From the NCBI GenBank assembly GCA_004335835.1, contig RWJK01001682.1, positions 1 through 64,000 on the forward strand: DNA of 64,000 bases. The letters are read 5' to 3'. The DNA comes from Scenedesmus sp. ARA3 (taxonomy: Eukaryota; Chlorophyta; Chlorophyceae; Sphaeropleales; Scenedesmaceae). The position numbers and the translations under genes are program-made. A model generated the notes under the pieces. That model did no database searches. It worked only from the letters and a program-made list of their open reading frames with translations, and was not told the origin of the DNA. Shown here one piece after another: positions 23,483-33,294 of this stretch (position 1 is the stretch's first letter; each line of letters opens with the position of its first letter).

Positions 23483-26400
23483 TTCAGCTGGAGGAGGAGC
23501 AGGAGCTAAAGAGTAGCAGGTGGCAGCATGGTGGCAGCAGCAGCAGCAGGGGCGATATTGTGAAGTGCCTCAGCTAGCTGGCATCATCTGCTATTGCATG
23601 GCAACTTTGTTGTCAACGCAGGCTGCCTTTGCATTGCAGCCATGCATTACAAAGACAGCAGTTCAGCCACCACAAACAGCACAACAGAGAACCAGAGTGA
23701 TGTCGCAAATCGTTCCGCACACCTATGCAGTTCCGCCGGCTCACCAAGGGTTGCCATCTGGTGTGATGCTGTCGTCAGTCACGTACACCCAGCCAGCCCG
23801 CCGCGCCTTGGACAGAGTCAGCACCTTGTAACAGTCATACACATGCTGTGTTGCACAACAACAGCAGAACTGCAATACCAACAATGCATTGCAAGCAGCT
23901 GCACCCAACAGGCACCAAAACGCCAGAAATATAAGCGTAGCAACTGCACATCCACACAGCTGACTCACCAAGGGTTGCCGTCTGGTGTGATGCTGTCATC
24001 TGTCACGTACACCCAGCCAGCCCGCCGCGCCTTGGACAGAGTCAGCACCTTGTAACAGTCATACACATGCTGTGTTGCACAACAACAGCAGAACTGCAAT
24101 ACCAACAATGCATTGCAAGCAGCTGCACCCAACAGGCACCAAAACGCCAGAAATATAAGCGTAGCAACTGCACATCCACACAGCTGACTCACCAAGGGTT
24201 GCCGTCTGGTGTGATGCTGTCATCTGTCACGTACACCCAGCCAGGTCGCCACGCCTTAGACAGCATCAGCGCCTTGTAACAGCCTTACACATGCTGTGTT
24301 GCACAACAACAGCACAACTGCAACATCAACGATGCATTGCAAGCAGCTGCACCCAACATGCACCAAAGCGCCAAAACCATAAGCGTAGCAACTGCACATC
24401 CACACAGCTGACTCACCAAGGATTGCCGTCTGGTGTGATGCTGTCATCAGTCACATACACCCAGCCAGCCCGCCGTGCCTTAGACAGCATCAGCGCCTTG
24501 TAAAAGGCCTCAGGCGTAGGCGGCACTTCATACACCAGCTGCCAGAAACTGCTTGCAGGATAATTTGACACCCAGGCAGCTGGCCCTGACCAAGTCAAGT
24601 AGCTTGTATAGCTGCTTTCAAAGTTGACCACAATATCGGGTGCGTTAGATCCAAATGTGAAGAAGCATTCGGCTGCTGCTGAGTCTGTGCCCCAGTTTAG
24701 GACTGTGGTGGGTGCTGGAGCGGTGCCAGCAGAAACCTTGGATTTCGTGTACCCGATCAGCTGCTGGTAGTATGGTACAGTGGTGCATTCAGTGCTGGCT
24801 TCGTCGAAGAAGATGCCACTGACTCCATACCAGCTGAAATACTTATCAATCTCAGCCTGGACGTCTGCTGTTATTTTTGCGCCGTACGTTGTAGCCACAT
24901 AGCCCAGCACGATGGTGCCGCCTGCCCTGAGGTTGGATGACAATGTAACATAATTTGAATCGACAGCTGCGCCAGGGCTGCTGGCAGGATTGATGATGAC
25001 GAGCTTTGCCTTGCCTGCTGTGCGCTGCCACACACATCCGGCAGTAAAGCAGGGATAATAGTATGAGGGCACTGCAATCTGCTGGGTGCAAGTGGAGCTT
25101 GCTGGGGGTGGTGGGGAAGGGGAAGGGGATGGCGAGGGGCTGGGGGAAGGCCTGCAGGGTTCAGGGTTCAAGATGCAGGGTGAGAGAACTTGATGGTTTA
25201 GATTATATGACAACTTGGTCTGTGAGGCTGAGGCGTCTTGGGTTCAGTGGCTGCTGGTCAGCTGAGACGGCTGGAAGAAGGATGGCTGTCTGCTGCTGCA
25301 CGGATGCTGCTGTGACTGCAGTCAACGTCAGTCAACGTCTACAGTCAACATTCAAACACGCTTGCACGCACAACAGATCATGTCATAAAAATCTCTAGAT
25401 ATAAATATCTGGATATAACATGAGAGATTTGGTATAAATCTCTGGATATAACATGAGAGATTTGGTGCTCAAGGGTGTGCAGTGTGTTTTACGGTGCTCA
25501 CTCTCCTTTTCTGGTCTCAGACCTGTGTTCAACCTGTTGTGGCCCATACCATCCAAGATGGTGCCAGGACCCACATGTAACTATCATCCTCTCATAAAAA
25601 ATGCTTACTTGGGTGAAGGCGAGGGGCTTGGCTTTGGAGAGGGGCTGGGGCTGCAGCAGCAGCAGGCACAGGCAGGAAAGTGCAGTGTTGCTACAGAAGT
25701 CAGCAGAGATTTTGGCAGCAATGTGTTGGCGCGAAGCTGCTGCACTTGCAGCAACGCATCAAAACAGCTCATTAGCACTGTGCAAGAACGGCAACGTGTT
25801 GTTGAATGCATGTAGGCAGCCAAATGCGTATATGCTGTTCAAGTTATCGCGCCTGCAGCCAGCGCAGCACAACACCAATTTTGCACCTAAATTTTGGAGA
25901 GGGGCTCGGACTTGGTTTAGGTGAGGGTTTAGGAGATGGTTTAGGGGAGGGCTTAGGCGAGCGGCGCGGACTGCAGCACACACAGACAGCCAAGCAAGCA
26001 CAGAAGCGTTGCTGCCGATGCAACAGCTCCAACAGCAACCACAGCGCTGCGCAACAGTCAACACCTCTCTGCACGTTTCGTTTTTCAGTGATGCAAACGT
26101 TGCCTTACGCCCTAGCGTGCCAGGCGCACTTGGCTCCTGCGATAGCAACCACATTGGTGCGTAACAAGACAACATGTATCTGCACGTTTCTGTAATGCAC
26201 ACATTGCCTCAAGCCTGAGGCCCACCTTGGCTTTTGGTGAGGGCATAGGCGGACCGGTTGAGCAGCCCGCATACCCAAGGACCCTTCAGTTGTTGCAGTG
26301 GTACATTTATGCACAGCAAGCAGCAACATTCATGCATTCATGTGCACAGGCCCACCTTGGCTTTGGTGATGGCGAGGGTGATGCCAGCTTAGGCAGGGCA

Positions 26401-28047
26401 CAAACACCTAAGGACCCTTACTACGCTGGTACATTGTCGTGCAACAAACACAGAGATACATGAATTCATGTGCACATGCCCACCTTGTCTTTGGAGATGG
26501 CGAGGGTGATGCAAGCTTAGGCAGGGCGAAGGCATCCCTAGGGGTGAACTGCAGGGTTTAATATTGCCTGATCATGCTTTTTAAAACCTAAGACCCACCT
26601 TGGCTTTGGTGAGGGTGAGGGTGATGCCAGCTTAGGCAGGGCACAGGCATCCCTAGGGGTGAACTGCAGCGACAAAGCCTTGCGAATGCTGACAGTGCCA
26701 AAGGTGTTGACCTTTGCACACGCATTGCTGTTGAACTTTGAGAGGCTGGTGTATTCCACGTTGAAGATGGGCTTGCCGGCTGCACGGGCGGGACATAACA
26801 GCACACTGTTGTTACATGACATGTTATGAACCATGGTGATGTGTTATTTGAAGTTTTGGAACACTCCTGTGTCAGCACAGCAGCCTGGATGAATTCAAAC
26901 TGGTATGATGGCCAGCAATTAGGCGTGACTGCAGCGCCGTACGTGTCATGGCTGGCACTGGCATCCAGCAGACGTTGCTGAACACCTGTGCAGACCCCGC
27001 TGAGGTTGCATCGCCTGTACAGCTGCCTGTGCCGCGCCTCACCAGCCTTGAAGGGCGCATACATGCCGCATTCATTGTACTGGTAGCACTGCTCGTTGAT
27101 GGCAAAGTCCCACATGGACACTGCACAGCAAGCAGCACAGCCAGCACTATGTTTAAGTTTAGTTTAGGGCAGATTATGTGAGGGCATGCACTCGTTGTAC
27201 TAGTAGCACTGCTCAATGACTGCAAAGTCCCACATAGACACTGCACAGCAGGCAGCACAGCCAGCACCATGACTAAGTCAAGTTCAGGAGAGGTCCTGTG
27301 AGAGCATGCATTTATTGTACTGGTAGCACTGCTCGTTGACTTCAAAAGCCCACATGGGCACTGCACAGCAAAGAGCACAGCCAATGTAAACATCGAGGGT
27401 TTGTAATTGCAATTGTGTTCCAACCTTGATGGGCAGCATGCTACGCTGCCGTTGTGCATGCTACATGTTTGTCTCACACGCAGTCGCATGGCATATACAC
27501 GGTGTGCTCTCTGTGCTGCACTCTGTGACAGCTAGCTGCCTAATTCAACAGCATGCACTTATGCATCAACAGCATAATTCAAGCACATGCACGCCATGCC
27601 AGCGCACCTGTGGTTAAGCTGATCAAGTTGAGGGAGTTCTTCAGGCCTATGCCCATACCATTGGCCCTGTGCATGCTGCATGTTTGCCTCACCCATGCAG
27701 GCAGCACATGTTGCGATGCTGTGTCTGCGCTGCATGCCATGACAGTGTGCGACAGAAAGCTGCCTCAAGGTGTGCTGCAACACCATCAACGTAGTGACAG
27801 CATGCACAATTCAGCATGATAATGTCAACACACCATGCCTGCGCACCTGTGGTAGAGCTGATCAGATTGAGGGTGTTCTTGAGGCCTATGCCCATACCAT
27901 TCGCCCTAGCAGTGTCAGATAGGAACTGCAGGTACTGCAGTGCAGTAGTAGAAGTCAAAGGGAAGCCGCTGTTGCAGGTGCCGTAGCAGTCGGTGTTGTC
28001 GGGGTCGATGGCTTTAAAGCCCTTGGCCTTGCACAGCTGAATGCGCT

Positions 28048-28082
<35 letters not shown>

Positions 28083-28236
28083 CAGAATGCGGCAGGCAGC
28101 AGGCAGGAGGTTTTGAGATGGTTTAGAGCTAGGATGAACGGATGACTTGGCGCATGTGACCTGCAGGTGCCGTAGCAGTCGGTGTTGTCGGGGTCGATGG
28201 CCTTGAAGCCCTTGGCCTTGCACAGCTGAATGCGCT

Positions 28237-28287
<51 letters not shown>

Positions 28288-29900
28288 CCAGCAGCAGCAG
28301 CAGCAGAGGCAGCAGCAGCAGCAGAGGCAGCAGCAATAGCAGCAGCAACAAGCAGAACACGGCAAGCAGAACACGGCAGGTAAAAAGCAGGAGGTGGTGG
28401 GTGGTGATAGGACACACATCAGTGGATGAGCTGGTGCGTGTGACTTTGCAAGCCCTCAGCTTGCTGTGTTCCTAACATTTGCTGGTGCTGGTGCTGCTGC
28501 TGCTGCTGCTGCGTGATGTGCCCGGCAGGTGTGATACACATCATCCATGGCAGGTATGGCTGCAAACCAAACACACTCTACGCTATAATGCAGCTTGCAT
28601 GCCTCCGGCCAAGCTGTCCAGCAAGTGCTCACCGCTGTCATGGTGTTGCGTATCTCTGCCCTACGGCTGTCAGAACATCAATACTTCAGGCCAGTATCAG
28701 CCGTATGACATACAAAGTGCATGCGCCTGTCAATAGTTTGACATGTTAAGTAACCATTTCAGCTCACCGCCGTCATTATGTTGCGTATCTCTGCCCTGCG
28801 TGTGTCCACGTATCTCTCCCCAGCCCATCCAGAGATGTTAGCACCCAGAGCAGATGCAGGGAAAGAGGCGCTATCTGGGCGCCAGATTTCATATTGCGCG
28901 CTGAAGTAGCAGACAGGCACCAGCCCAGCCGCGTTAATTGCGGTCACTGCAAGCAGCAGCAGCGATTGCGTGAGGCAGCAGGTGTGTGAAGAACAAGTGC
29001 GTGCGCATTGGCACGTGAGGCGGTCACTGCCAGCTGCTCAGCATGCCGACCGGTTTCAGCGTGGCTTTGAAGTTGTCGGTGTTGATTCTTCCTGCCATAT
29101 ATCATATATGTATAAATTATACATTATATAAGATGAGGCATTCAGGCTGTTGTTGCGTTGAATGCAGCGCATAATGTTGCAATCCTTGCTGCGCTACTAC
29201 TCCGGCCCAGAGGCAATCACTGACGGCTGACCAGTTGTGATATGGTTACTGAAGCTGCTAGCATGTTGAATCTGTCTGTTATGCATGGCAAGCGGCCAGG
29301 CGACTGTCATGATGAATGCAGCGCAGCATGATGTGACGATGCTTGCTGCGCTGCTGCTCAGCCCCACATGCCGACATGTACAGCACATGTCAAACATGCT
29401 GGTCAACGGATTGCGCTGACTGGTGCTGACCTGTTGCGTTTGCCGTGTCAAACAGATCAATGCTGTAGACCTTGACTCCTGCAATCTGCGGCAGGGCAGT
29501 GCAGCGTAACATTGCATAATTGATGGATACCCAGGGAAACCAACCCCACGCTACGCACACCATCCTGCAGGCATGTGCTGCAACTCTGTTACATATGCAG
29601 TAGCAATGGTGAAATGGAAGTTGCTTTGCTCCAGCATGTTATCCACCAGCCCGGCTTGGGCAGTAGCAAGCAAGCAAGCAAGCTGCTGTTGCTGCCGTTG
29701 CTGAGATGCTGCTGATGAGTCACCTGGTGTGTAGGCATGACGAAAGTCTGCCCTAGCTGGTACTGCCATTGTTGGTTTATGATGGAGTTTTGATCCCAAG
29801 GCTGTGCCTGTGCTGGTGGAAGCAGGCAACTCAGCAGCACTGCCAAGAGCAACAGCAGCAGCAGGGCTGCTGGAGCCAAGAGCTTGCGCAGAACCGGCAT
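21670..29900 (-). CDS. Secreted GH114 + double spherulin-4 (Sph3/GH135-type) glycoside hydrolase
   Basis: Predicted extracellular polysaccharide hydrolase of about 850 residues. Exon 1 (29900-29724) has an N-terminal signal peptide (MPVLRKLLAPAA, poly-Leu, ending PPAQAQ). The GH114 domain (endo-alpha-1,4-galactosaminidase family) spans exons with VKVYSIDLFDT (29450), VPVCYFSAQYEIWRPD (28920), CKAKGFKAIDPDNTD (28030), GMGIGLKNTLNLIS (27880), NEQCYQYNECGMYAPF (27100) and GKPIFNVEY (26770). The acidic residues in DPDN and NVEY match the positions used by the family. A Pro-Ser-Lys linker follows (26650-25613). Two spherulin-4 domains come next: 25151-24417 (GIFFDEAS, VVNFES) and 23277-22963 plus 22385-21987 (GIFLDEGS, IINFED). 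The Asp-Glu pair and later Glu are kept in both. The last exon is 21742-21670 (DTLPAAALWS, TGA). The TGA after each NPW is part of a GTGAG donor; NPW/DTLP joins are in phase. Exon use in the linker is uncertain. Confidence 0.87.
22396..22437. repeat. CAG/CTG repeat before an acceptor
   Basis: About fourteen CAG units, one interrupted. In gene sense this is a (CTG)n run immediately upstream of the AACAG acceptor of the second spherulin-4 domain exon. Confidence 0.9.
22440..22640 (-). pseudogene. Decayed copies of a spherulin-4 exon start inside an intron
   Basis: Upstream, in gene sense, of the intact exon starting at 22385 are two degraded copies of its first codons. One at about 22497-22450 reads YYSFYSAIKAAF, like YYNFYQNISGIF. 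One at about 22640-22570 keeps SFYPSISCICLDEGSTDC, like NFYQNISGIFLDEGSTDC. Both lose the frame soon after. The latter keeps the catalytic Asp-Glu codons, but the exon is otherwise lost. Confidence 0.65.
23286..23335. repeat. CAG/CTG repeat before an acceptor
   Basis: About sixteen uninterrupted CAG units. In gene sense (CTG)n runs straight into CATCTCTCAG, the acceptor of the exon starting at 23277. Confidence 0.9.
23338..23530 (-). repeat. Duplicated exon start plus CTG repeat (spherulin-4 linker exon)
   Basis: A second copy of the acceptor and first codons of the exon at 23277 lies at about 23440-23380. It encodes ETLPSAPGLWYLQVRLTS where the intact exon has DTLPSAPGLWDFEVRLTS, and it also follows a (CTG)n tract (about 23440-23482). 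After RLTSII it runs into intron-like sequence, so it is a partial copy. Confidence 0.75.
23736..24420 (-). repeat. 224-bp tandem array of a spherulin-4 exon end
   Basis: Four copies of the last 22-26 codons of a spherulin-4 exon (KARRAGWVYVTDDS, TPDGNPW and its GTGAGT donor) begin at about 23741, 23965, 24189 and 24413. They are separated by a constant intron piece. The period is 224 bp. The first two units are almost identical; the third differs at a few sites. Only the copy at 24413 is continuous with the full domain exon. The others start mid-exon at TTACAAGG and have no clear acceptor, so they are probably not used or are alternative small exons. Confidence 0.9.
25386..25466. repeat. AT-rich tandem repeat in an intron
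   Basis: A 46-bp AT-rich unit containing 'aaatctctggatataacatg' and 'agagatttggt' is present about twice within the linker region of the glycoside hydrolase gene. No function is suggested. Confidence 0.6.
25605..26655 (-). repeat. Array of Pro-Ser-Lys linker exons
   Basis: Repeated exon-like segments encode LPKLASPSPSPKPR or close variants and end in an AAG|GTGGG donor, at about 26645-26598, 26530-26485 and 26405-26355. A shorter one lies near 26262-26235. Longer ones at 25975-25910 (SPKPSPKPSPKPSPSPSPK) and 25654-25613 (PSPSPKPSPSPSPK) have consistent phase. Together they form a Pro-rich spacer between the GH114 and spherulin-4 domains, like those in algal cell-wall proteins. How many of the copies are spliced into the mRNA is unknown, so the linker length is uncertain. 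Confidence 0.7.
27061..27390 (-). repeat. Three 120-bp tandem copies of a GH114 exon
   Basis: Units start at 27061, 27181 and 27301, an exact 120-bp period. Each holds the exon encoding WDFAINEQCYQYNEC with its flanking intron. Only the first (27125-27045 in gene sense) continues into MYAPFKAG and a donor. The middle copy has CAG changed to TAG (a stop) in the CYQY motif. The third has WAFEVNEQCYQYNKC with no stop but loses the downstream part. Confidence 0.9.
27600..27800 (-). repeat. Partial copy of the GH114 exon ending GIGLKNTLNLIS
   Basis: About 27670-27605 in gene sense repeats the last 20 codons of the exon at 27900-27845 (GMGIGLKN-LNLIS-TTG) with its GTGCGC donor. A further 130 bp of the downstream intron is also duplicated. 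A single-base difference near the front leaves the copy without an in-frame acceptor. Confidence 0.75.
28046..28290 (-). repeat. Duplicated GH114 exon start with CTG-repeat acceptor
   Basis: The acceptor and first 24 codons of the DPDNTD exon (RIQLCKAKGF through CYGTC) occur twice, at about 28050 and 28230, each directly behind a (CTG)n-CAG tract. The two copies are nearly identical. The upstream copy breaks off at CYGTC and runs into intron, so only the downstream copy can give a full domain. Confidence 0.85.
28625..28690 (-). repeat. Partial copy of a GH114 exon end
   Basis: Repeats the end of the exon at 28948-28763 (SRRAEIRNTMTA against TRRAEIRNIMTA) with its GTGAGC donor, about 137 bp further downstream in gene sense. 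Confidence 0.75.
29095..29135. repeat. AT-rich imperfect palindrome in an intron
   Basis: A run of alternating A and T (atatatcatatatgtataaa, then attatacattatataa) in an otherwise GC-balanced intron of the glycoside hydrolase gene. It can pair with itself; no function is inferred. Confidence 0.5.
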
Positions 29901-30054
29901 CCTGCGAAACGCTTTCGAACAAGTACGCTACAATTTCTTCCAAACTTGATGCTCGGCTGCGTGTGCTTTGATGCTGCAACGAGTATATACACGTCACAGC
30001 CCGTGGCAGGGCCGACAAGCAGCTGCGGGCAGTCAGTAGCGTCTTAAACACGCG

Positions 30055-30062
30055 TTTATAGC
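30055..30062 (-). promoter_or_regulatory. Putative TATA box of the glycoside hydrolase gene
   Basis: GCTATAAA on the minus strand lies about 155 bp upstream of the ATG at 29900. Transcription would then start near 30030. The position is plausible for a promoter, but no other element was recognised. Confidence 0.45.
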
Positions 30063-30069
30063 CTTACGA

Positions 30070-31790
30070 ATGATTTGATGTCAAAGCGTCATGGTGATCA
30101 GCTACTTTGATACTGTCAGGTAGCGAGAAGGCGAGCGGGCTGCTAGTGACATTCCGAGGGCCTTCATGAAGGTCTGACAGACCAGCACCAGCCGTGCTTT
30201 TGGTGTTTGAGATCAGGTAATTGCAATGGCAATGTTCCGGTTCCTGATTTCCGATAGGTCTGACCGTCGCACATGCTCGCAATGTGCTCAGGAGTCAACT
30301 GCAGTAACCACTCCCTAAGGGCAGCAACCACTCCCCTGGTTACTGTCATCCCGGGGCCGTTCGGGACCTCAGAATGGACGCTTTTCAAGAGCTCTGGCAA
30401 GATGACAAATTCAGGAAATATAAATTACCTGGTTGACGGCCACATCTGGATGGCCAGCCTGCTTGCACAGCTGCCAGCTGTGATGATGCACAGTATCTGC
30501 AAACAACCTAGGTTGTGCAGCTGCAGCTGCAGCGTGTAACGCCGTGTGGCAGACTGCCCAGGAATGATGCTCACTGCCGATGCAGCAGCTTGCAGCCGTG
30601 CGATTCTGCCATGACACGTTGTGCCACTGGCATGTAGAGCCCCGTTGTCTGCACAAGCCGGGCTTGCAGGACAGTGCAGCAACACACCTACTACACACCA
30701 GTTGCGCACAATTGCCCAAACCCAGCAGATGTGTCACCCAGTGGATACCATCACAACTTTGAACTGATGTGTGCATGCAGGGTATGCACAGGGGCAGCTG
30801 GACACCAGAGCCTTTGTCAGAAAGCTCCCAAGCAGCAAAAAGGCGCCCCCGCAAAACTTTATAGACCCATGGCAACAGCAACAACCAGCAACACTCTCAG
30901 CGTAGGTGCGGACCCCATACAAGAGGGAGCTGCTGAAGAGGCAACCATTGTAACAATGACAACCCGCAAGCGCTGCAGACTTAACAGACAGTACCGCTCT
31001 ATGTCCCTGCTGCGCCGACAGCGCAAGCCACTAGTGTACACAAGTTGATCAAATCAATCACGCATGGCAAGTCTGCCCTTGCACATCCTGCCAGCACCAA
31101 TGTCCTTGCAAAATCAGCCAGCCAGCACAATGTGATGGGGATGCAAAAACGGCAACCTGACTACTGATCAGGTTGACCAGCATTGTATGTGCCTGTTGTT
31201 GTTAGCCAGGTACTTGCTGCATCATCACAGCTCAAATAGCAACAGCTGACATACACGCTGCAACCGAGACAAAAGCGACAAGCGCAATGCCTGCAGCACC
31301 CTTATGCCACTGCAGCAGCTGCAGTCAAGCAAATGCTGCTGAGTTGCTGCTGTGGCTTGCCGCCTGCTGTGCAGCTGGTGGCAACAACACTGACCTGGCC
31401 AGCTGGCTTGTCTAGCTCCTGCCCATGTGACACACCCTCCTATGATGTACACTCGTCCACGCACATGACACCTCCTTGATATGAGCATGGCATGAGCAGC
31501 ATATCCTACATCAGTCATCCTCCAGTCCTACTATGTGACTTTAACTGGAACAGATGGGTGTGCCACCACCTCCTGTACGTGTGTTGCATGCAGCGCACAC
31601 CTTAACACTGCTGCAGGAAGAGCGCTCCCTGCTTTACACCTCATCTCAACCACGCACGCGCCCACAACCCTGCACACAAAGCATAGACACAGTCACAAAC
31701 AATCCTGCAAACTACCTTGCCTGTACTCTTCTCGACCTGACTGCATGAAGTGACCAAATGCCAAAGCATAGACATGCATAATCCAACACG
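30070..31790. other. Intergenic region, nothing recognised
   Basis: This stretch lies upstream of the glycoside hydrolase gene. Open frames are short, Cys- and His-rich and have no splice context, so none is called as a gene. Confidence 0.4.
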
Positions 31791-31797
31791 CGGAACA

Positions 31798-32092
31798 TCC
31801 TGCAAGCTGCATGCAGCTGTCGCAGCGCTTCCTGCAAGCCGCGAGCATCACAGCGCTTTCCCTGCAAGCCGCAAGCGTCACAGCGTTTCCTGCAGGCTAC
31901 AGCTGCCACAGCGCTTTCCTGCAAACGGCAGGCATCACAGCGCTGTCCTGCAAGCTGCAGCTGCCACAACGCTTTCCTGCAAGCCGCAAGCGTCGCAGCG
32001 CTTTCCTGCAGGCTGCAGCTGCCACAGCGCTTCGCTGCACGCCGCAAGCGTCGCAGCGCTTTCCTGCAAGCTGCAGCCGATGCAGCTCACTC
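31798..32092. repeat. About 30-bp minisatellite
   Basis: About nine to ten copies of a unit built from 'cacagcgctttcctgcaagc' plus a variable 'cgcaagcgt' or 'tgcagctgc' end. The alternation of two ends suggests a higher-order unit of about 60 bp. Open frames through it on both strands are shadows of the repeat. Confidence 0.85.
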
Positions 32093-33294
32093 ACGCTATC
32101 GTACAGAAGACCACCACACTCTTGCGCTGCTGTTGCTGTGCAGTGCAGCAAGATCACTGCAACTGCTCTGCTATGCAACCAGCAGGGCTCCAGCCTAATA
32201 CCTCAAGCAACCCTTCGCAGCACGCATCATCCATAAACCACAGGCATGGGTTTGTACGAAGCCACGCGCCCACAACTCAGCATCTAGTGCAGATGCATCC
32301 CTCCAATACCAACTTCACTCTATTTCAGCAGCTGTGATGCATGCACGAGAGGGTTCTGGGCTCCCATGCACACCTCGCATCACATGCACTGCAGTACGCA
32401 CGCAACACACAACCCTGGCTGCTGACGGTGCATCACGGCTGTATGCATGTCTGGGTCCTTCACTCAAGCGATAAAGCTGTACAGCGCCTGCTGCAGTAGG
32501 ATGCATGCTGGTTGCTGTGACAGGCTAGAGGTGGATGCATTGGCGGTGCTTCAGATGCTGGAACAGCACCAGTTGGTACAGCAGGCGTGCAACTTCCAAC
32601 AGATAGCTAAGCAACTGCACAGGGCTCCTGATGCTGCTGCAACGAGGACAACTGCTGCCGGGTCCACACAAGCTGCTTGCGGTTGCTTCCAGACAAGCTC
32701 CTACTACGCACAAGCCTGAGACGTTATCGTACACAAGTCCACAGGCAGAGTCCTGCAAGTCCTGACAGGGACATTGCTGCAGTACAGCTGCGCCACAGCA
32801 TCCATACCGCCTGCCTGTATGCATCAACAACAAATGGAACAGCCGGAGGCTGAACCAAAAACCACAACTCCCCAGCCAGCAGCACGCCAGTGCACACACA
32901 CATGCACCATACGCCCTCTCACACGAACGCCACAAGGCGGGACAGCACACGCGACGTCTTCCAGTCAATCAACTCGAACTCCTTTGGTAACCGCTGCTCC
33001 CTTGGGGCACAGGCCACTCTCTGTGCAGGACACCTTTTTGCAACCAGGGAAAACTAATGACGGCAGGCAGCTCCCTGTACTATCACAACTGTCGACAGGC
33101 ATATAGCTGCAGCCACGCGGGCAGCAGCTACAACATCACAACACAACCAGCACCAGAAATGGAAGCGTGTACCAACTTACTCAACGACACGCGCCAACCC
33201 AGCATCAACATGCACAAATGCAAGCAGCAATCCCACGAAAGGGCTACGCAGCGGCAGCACTGATGAAAACGCTACTGCTGTCACTACCAGCCGC
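32093..33294. other. Downstream flank of the PP2C gene, nothing recognised
   Basis: No exon-like segment was supported between the minisatellite and the stop of the phosphatase gene. It probably contains the 3' UTR. Confidence 0.35.

Noticed and set aside
23741..24279. Identical 76-aa minus-strand frames read as separate small genes
   Set aside because: They are shadows of the 224-bp array: intron sequence translated into the duplicated exon end of the spherulin-4 domain.
21983..25213. Proteins ending in NPW as true C-termini of two independent spherulin genes
   Set aside because: The TGA is part of a GTGAG donor, and downstream exons (23277, 21742) continue with DTLP in the correct phase, so these are domains of one gene.
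27061..27390. CRISPR-like array
   Set aside because: Units are 120 bp of exon plus intron, not short repeats with unique spacers, and the genome is eukaryotic.
31535..33106. Plus- and minus-strand frames through the 31.8-32.1 kb repeat
   Set aside because: The frames follow the minisatellite, have no splice context and show no family resemblance.
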